Shown piece by piece: positions 7,230 through 10,492 of a DNA stretch of 10,492 nt; position 1 is the stretch's first letter, and every line of letters begins with the position of its first letter. The notes below the pieces were generated by a model. It did no database searches. It saw only the letters and a list, made by a program, of their open reading frames with translations, and was not told where the DNA came from. Source of the stretch: Flavobacteriaceae bacterium (lineage in GTDB: Bacteria; Bacteroidota; Bacteroidia; Flavobacteriales; Flavobacteriaceae); contig JAAZXZ010000011.1 of NCBI GenBank assembly GCA_014239895.1, positions 1 to 10,492 of the forward strand, read 5' to 3'. The position numbers and the translations under genes were made by a program.

Positions 7230-7240
7230 TAATTTTAAAT

Positions 7241-9235
7241 ATGAGATTCAAACTAAAATCTGATTTTTCTCCAACAGGTGATCAACCAGAAGCTATTGAT
7301 CAGCTTGTTAAAGGAATTGAATCTAATGAGAAATTTCAAACGCTGCTAGGTGTTACAGGATCGGGAAAAACATATACTGTAGCAAATGTTATTGAAAGAA
7401 CTCAAAAACCAACATTAGTATTAGCTCATAATAAAACATTAGCTGCACAATTATACGCTGAATTCAAATATTTTTTCCCTGATAATTTAGTTGAATACTT
7501 TGTGTCATATTATGATTATTATCAACCCGAAGCATATCTTCCTTCTTCGGGAATTTATATTGAAAAGGATCTTTCAATTAATGAGGAAATTGAAAAATTA
7601 AGACTTAGTACTACATCATCTTTATTATCAGGAAGAAAGGATGTTATTGTAGTAGCTTCTGTTTCATGTATCTACGGAATGGGCAATCCAGAACAATTCA
7701 AAGAAAACATTATAACAGTTGATATTAATACAAATATTACTAGAACTAAACTATTAAATAAATTAGTTCAAAGTTTATATTCAAGAGACAATGATGATTT
7801 CAAACAAGGTAATTTTCGAATTAAAGGAGACACTGTTGATGTCTTTCCTGCATATGCAGACTTTGGTTATAAAATTCATTTTTTTGGTGATGAAATTGAG
7901 GAAATTGAATCCTTTAATCCAAATACCAATAAAATATTAGATTCTCATAAATCTATAGAAATTTATCCGGCAAATATTTTTGTAACATCACCAAATGTTA
8001 TGAATGATGCCGTCAAACTAATTAGAGAAGATTTAATTAAACAATACAACTACTTTAATGATTGTAGTAAAAATTTAGAATCAAAGAGAATTAAGGAAAG
8101 AACAGAGTTTGATTTAGAGATGATCCAAGAATTGGGCTATTGTTCAGGAATTGAGAACTATTCTAGATATTTTGACGGGAGAAAACCTGGTAAAAGACCA
8201 TTTTGTTTAATCGATTATTTTCAAAATGATTTCTTAACAATAATTGATGAAAGTCATGTTACTATTCCTCAGGTTCGAGCAATGTATGGTGGAGATAGAA
8301 GTAGGAAAGAAAACTTAGTTGATTATGGATTTAGACTTCCTGCAGCATTAGATAATAGACCTTTAAAATTTGAAGAATTTGAAAATTTACAAAAAAATAT
8401 AATTTTTGCAAGTGCTACTCCAGCAGATTATGAATTATCAAAATGTGAAGGAATTTATACTGAACAAATAATAAGACCTACTGGTCTTTTAGATCCTATA
8501 ATAACAGTTAAGCCAACCAAAAATCAAATAGATGACTTAATTAATGAAATTCAGATTAGAACAAATAAGAAAGAAAAGATACTAGTCACTACTTTAACTA
8601 AAAAAATGTCTGAAGAATTAACTAATTTTTTTAGCAAATTAAATATTAAATGTAAATACATTCATTCTGATGTTGATACACTTGAACGTGTAGAAATAAT
8701 GGAAGGATTACGTGAAGATAAATTTGATGTACTTATTGGAGTAAATTTATTAAGGGAAGGCCTAGATCTCCCCGAAGTTTCACTTGTAGCTATTCTAGAT
8801 GCTGACAAGGAAGGTTTCTTGCGTTCAAGTAGATCTCTAACTCAAACTATTGGAAGAGCAGCAAGACATATTAATGGATCAGCAATATTATATGCTGAAA
8901 AAATTACTGGAAGTATGGAAAAAACGATTAATGAAACAAATTACAGAAGAAAAAAACAAATTAGTTATAACAAAAAAAATAAAATTATACCTACAGCTAT
9001 TACTAAAAAAACAAAAAACCCTCTTAGTAAGAAAATATTAATTAATGATGAAAATTTCTTAAAAATAGATTCTAAAGAATTTAATTCAAATTCAAAAAAT
9101 ACTGATATAGAAAAAGAAATAAGAAAAACCAGAAAGAGAATGGAAATAGCAGCTAAAGAATTGGATTTTATTGTTGCAGCTAAGTTTAGAGATAAAATAA
9201 AGAAACTAAAAAAAATACTACAGTCTAAAACTTAA
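7241..9235 (+). CDS. uvrB: Excinuclease ABC subunit B
   Basis: The damage-verifying ATPase of nucleotide excision repair, loaded by UvrA and then recruiting UvrC for incision. The 664-residue protein has usual length and all expected parts: N-terminal FSPTGDQPEAI (9-19), Walker A GVTGSGKT (37-44), the DNA-strand-clamping beta-hairpin YFVSYYDYYQPEAY (86-99) with its tyrosines, Walker B DESH (336-339), helicase-like motifs RPTGLLDP, VLIGVNLLREGLDLPE and QTIGRAARH, and a C-terminal UVR domain (about 628-661, AAKELDFIVAAKFRDKIKKL) for UvrC contact. The linker before the UVR domain is rich in Lys, Asn and Ser. The ATG follows the ORF-3-like gene by 11 nt. Its TAA overlaps the sucC stop by 4 nt. 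Neither uvrA nor uvrC is in the window. Confidence 0.98.
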   Translation: MRFKLKSDFSPTGDQPEAIDQLVKGIESNEKFQTLLGVTGSGKTYTVANVIERTQKPTLVLAHNKTLAAQLYAEFKYFFPDNLVEYFVSYYDYYQPEAYLPSSGIYIEKDLSINEEIEKLRLSTTSSLLSGRKDVIVVASVSCIYGMGNPEQFKENIITVDINTNITRTKLLNKLVQSLYSRDNDDFKQGNFRIKGDTVDVFPAYADFGYKIHFFGDEIEEIESFNPNTNKILDSHKSIEIYPANIFVTSPNVMNDAVKLIREDLIKQYNYFNDCSKNLESKRIKERTEFDLEMIQELGYCSGIENYSRYFDGRKPGKRPFCLIDYFQNDFLTIIDESHVTIPQVRAMYGGDRSRKENLVDYGFRLPAALDNRPLKFEEFENLQKNIIFASATPADYELSKCEGIYTEQIIRPTGLLDPIITVKPTKNQIDDLINEIQIRTNKKEKILVTTLTKKMSEELTNFFSKLNIKCKYIHSDVDTLERVEIMEGLREDKFDVLIGVNLLREGLDLPEVSLVAILDADKEGFLRSSRSLTQTIGRAARHINGSAILYAEKITGSMEKTINETNYRRKKQISYNKKNKIIPTAITKKTKNPLSKKILINDENFLKIDSKEFNSNSKNTDIEKEIRKTRKRMEIAAKELDFIVAAKFRDKIKKLKKILQSKT

Positions 9236-10431
9236 TTTGAGCTTAACACTTCTTGTACTTTATCAGCTGCTCCCTTAAACTCTGTAGCACTGAAGAAATT
9301 TAACCCTGATGAATCAATTATTTGTTTTGCAATTTCAGAATTTGTTCCTTGAAGCCTTACGATAATGGGAATATTGACATCATCTTTCATGTTTTTGTAA
9401 GCATCAACAATTCCATTAGCTACCCTATCACATCTAACAATACCTCCAAATATGTTTACAAGGATTGCTTTTACATTTGGATCCTTTAAAATAATTCTGA
9501 AAGCTGTTTCAACTCTTTCACTATCAGCTGTGCCGCCTACATCTAAAAAGTTTGCTGGATCTCCCCCAGCTTGCTTAATTAAATCCATTGTTGCCATTGC
9601 TAATCCAGCTCCATTAACCATACAGCCTACATTTCCGTCTAAATCAACATAATTTAAACCAGCTTTTTTTGCCTCTACTTCAATTGGATTTTCTTCTCTT
9701 ATATCTCTTAATTTTAAATAATCTTCATGTCTAAATAATGAATTATCATCAATTGTTACTTTAGCATCTACAGCTAAAATTTTATCATCACTTGTTTTGA
9801 TAACTGGATTAATCTCAAATAAAGATGAGTCAGATTTATTATATGCATTGTAAAGCGAGCTTACAAATTCAACCATTTGATTGTGAGCATTTCCATTTAA
9901 TCCTAAATTATCGGCTATTTTACAAGCCTCTTCATTACTTAAACCAGATTCTGGATCTATATCAACTGTATGTATTAAGTGCGGTGTCTTTTCAGCTACA
10001 GATTCAATATCAACTCCACCCTCAGTAGAGTACATAATCATGTTTTTACTAGTTTTTCTATTCAATAGAACAGACATATAGAATTCTTGAATATCAGAAT
10101 CTCCAGGATAATAAACATCTTCTGCTATTAAAACTTGATGCACTTTTTTTCCATAAGCTGATGTTTGAGGAGTAACTAAGTTCATGCCTATAATTTGACT
10201 TGAAATTTCTTTAACTTCATCAATACTTTTAGCAATCTTAACACCACCTCCTTTACCTCTACCGCCTGCATGTACTTGCGCTTTAATTACAAACCAACTT
10301 GTTCCTGTATCATTAGATAATCTTTTAGCTGCTGTTACAGCATCTTCAGGATTAGATGCCACTATACCTCTTTGTATATTAACTCCAAAACTATTTAAGA
10401 TCTCCTTTCCCTGGTATTCGTGTAAATTCAT
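9232..10431 (-). CDS. sucC: Succinyl-CoA synthetase (ADP-forming) beta subunit
   Basis: The beta subunit of the TCA-cycle enzyme that makes ATP (or GTP) from succinyl-CoA. The 399 residues show an ATP-grasp N-terminus MNLHEYQGKEIL, the nucleotide-binding VIKAQVHAGGRGKGGG (48-63), EINPV (206-210) and VDAKV (221-225) with expected Mg2+ ligands N208 and D222, and a C-terminal ligase domain with GCMVNGAGLAM (269-279) and VNIFGGIVRCDRVA (325-338). Length is slightly above the usual 388-ish because of a small insertion around SNDTGTS (39-45). The ATG is preceded by a TAnnTTTG box. The alpha subunit gene sucD is not downstream, where uvrB converges, and nothing upstream is visible. Malate-CoA ligase beta subunit is a related alternative, less likely from overall similarity. 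Confidence 0.96.
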   Translation of the reverse strand: MNLHEYQGKEILNSFGVNIQRGIVASNPEDAVTAAKRLSNDTGTSWFVIKAQVHAGGRGKGGGVKIAKSIDEVKEISSQIIGMNLVTPQTSAYGKKVHQVLIAEDVYYPGDSDIQEFYMSVLLNRKTSKNMIMYSTEGGVDIESVAEKTPHLIHTVDIDPESGLSNEEACKIADNLGLNGNAHNQMVEFVSSLYNAYNKSDSSLFEINPVIKTSDDKILAVDAKVTIDDNSLFRHEDYLKLRDIREENPIEVEAKKAGLNYVDLDGNVGCMVNGAGLAMATMDLIKQAGGDPANFLDVGGTADSERVETAFRIILKDPNVKAILVNIFGGIVRCDRVANGIVDAYKNMKDDVNIPIIVRLQGTNSEIAKQIIDSSGLNFFSATEFKGAADKVQEVLSSN

Positions 10432-10442
10432 AAAAATTAGTA

Positions 10443-10457
10443 TTCTAAATATTAGAA
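10443..10457. repeat. Small inverted repeat in the sucC leader
   Basis: TTCTAA-ATA-TTAGAA: two perfect 6-nt arms around a 3-nt loop, placed at the predicted transcription start of sucC. It could be an operator half-site pair or a weak hairpin. The arms are AT-rich and short, so chance is a fair explanation. Confidence 0.3.
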
Positions 10458-10460
10458 AAA

Positions 10461-10468
10461 CAAATGTA
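10461..10468 (-). promoter_or_regulatory. -7 promoter box for sucC
   Basis: On the minus strand TACATTTG fully matches the Bacteroidota TAnnTTTG element. It ends 29 nt before the sucC ATG, giving a predicted leader of about 25-27 nt. The expected -33 position is at the very edge of the window and does not show TTTG. Confidence 0.5.
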
Positions 10469-10492
10469 ATAAACTTGGTGGTTTATATGATA

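Noticed and set aside
8850..9041. Plus-strand open frame of 63 codons
   Set aside because: It is an alternate-frame shadow of uvrB; the protein is low-complexity Lys/Gln/Leu and the real frame carries conserved UvrB motifs here.
9452..9652. Plus-strand open frame of 66 codons
   Set aside because: It is antisense to the conserved CoA-ligase part of sucC and shows no family features.
9825..10028. Plus-strand open frame of 67 codons
   Set aside because: It is antisense to sucC, which is intact and conserved through this stretch.

Overview
This is an AT-rich, tightly packed chromosomal window of housekeeping genes from a bacterium, most likely a Bacteroidota (Flavobacteriia-like, possibly a streamlined marine lineage). 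Three things suggest this. Every unit start with a readable upstream region carries a TAnnTTTG box, the -7 element of Bacteroidota promoters. Shine-Dalgarno sequences are scarce. The set includes a Bacteroidota-style pRiA4b ORF-3-like protein and a def-ruvX pair. Genus cannot be named from this sequence alone.

Left block (1-3645, minus strand), in transcription order: a Kdo/LPS-type small-molecule kinase, ruvX (YqgF nuclease-fold protein), def (peptide deformylase), a MATE-family transporter, and a PAP2-family phosphatase cut by the window edge. Spacing tightens along the block (39, 40, 9 and -4 nt), so def-MATE-PAP2 look translationally coupled. ruvX has its own promoter-like box almost on its start codon.

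Middle block (3693-6701, plus strand), divergent from the left block: tsaC (threonylcarbamoyl-AMP synthase for tRNA t6A), cca (tRNA CCA-adding enzyme) and ctaA/COX15 (heme A synthase), whose start overlaps cca by 14 nt. The 47-nt divergent spacer holds a TAnnTTTG box and a perfect 16-bp AT palindrome.

Right block: a pRiA4b ORF-3-like protein of unknown function and uvrB (6738-9235, plus strand) behind their own TAnnTTTG box. Convergent to them lies sucC (9232-10431, minus strand), with a TAnnTTTG box 30 nt before its ATG. The uvrB and sucC stop codons share a 4-bp TTAA.

Together the genes cover tRNA maturation, protein N-terminal maturation, DNA repair, aerobic respiration (heme A for an aa3-type oxidase; TCA-cycle succinyl-CoA synthetase) and envelope or transport functions. 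I see no mobile element, CRISPR array, RNA gene, toxin-antitoxin pair or defence system, and no stretch over 300 bases without a gene. The points worth a second look concern gene layout, promoter geometry and a few family-atypical residues. I found no clear new system.
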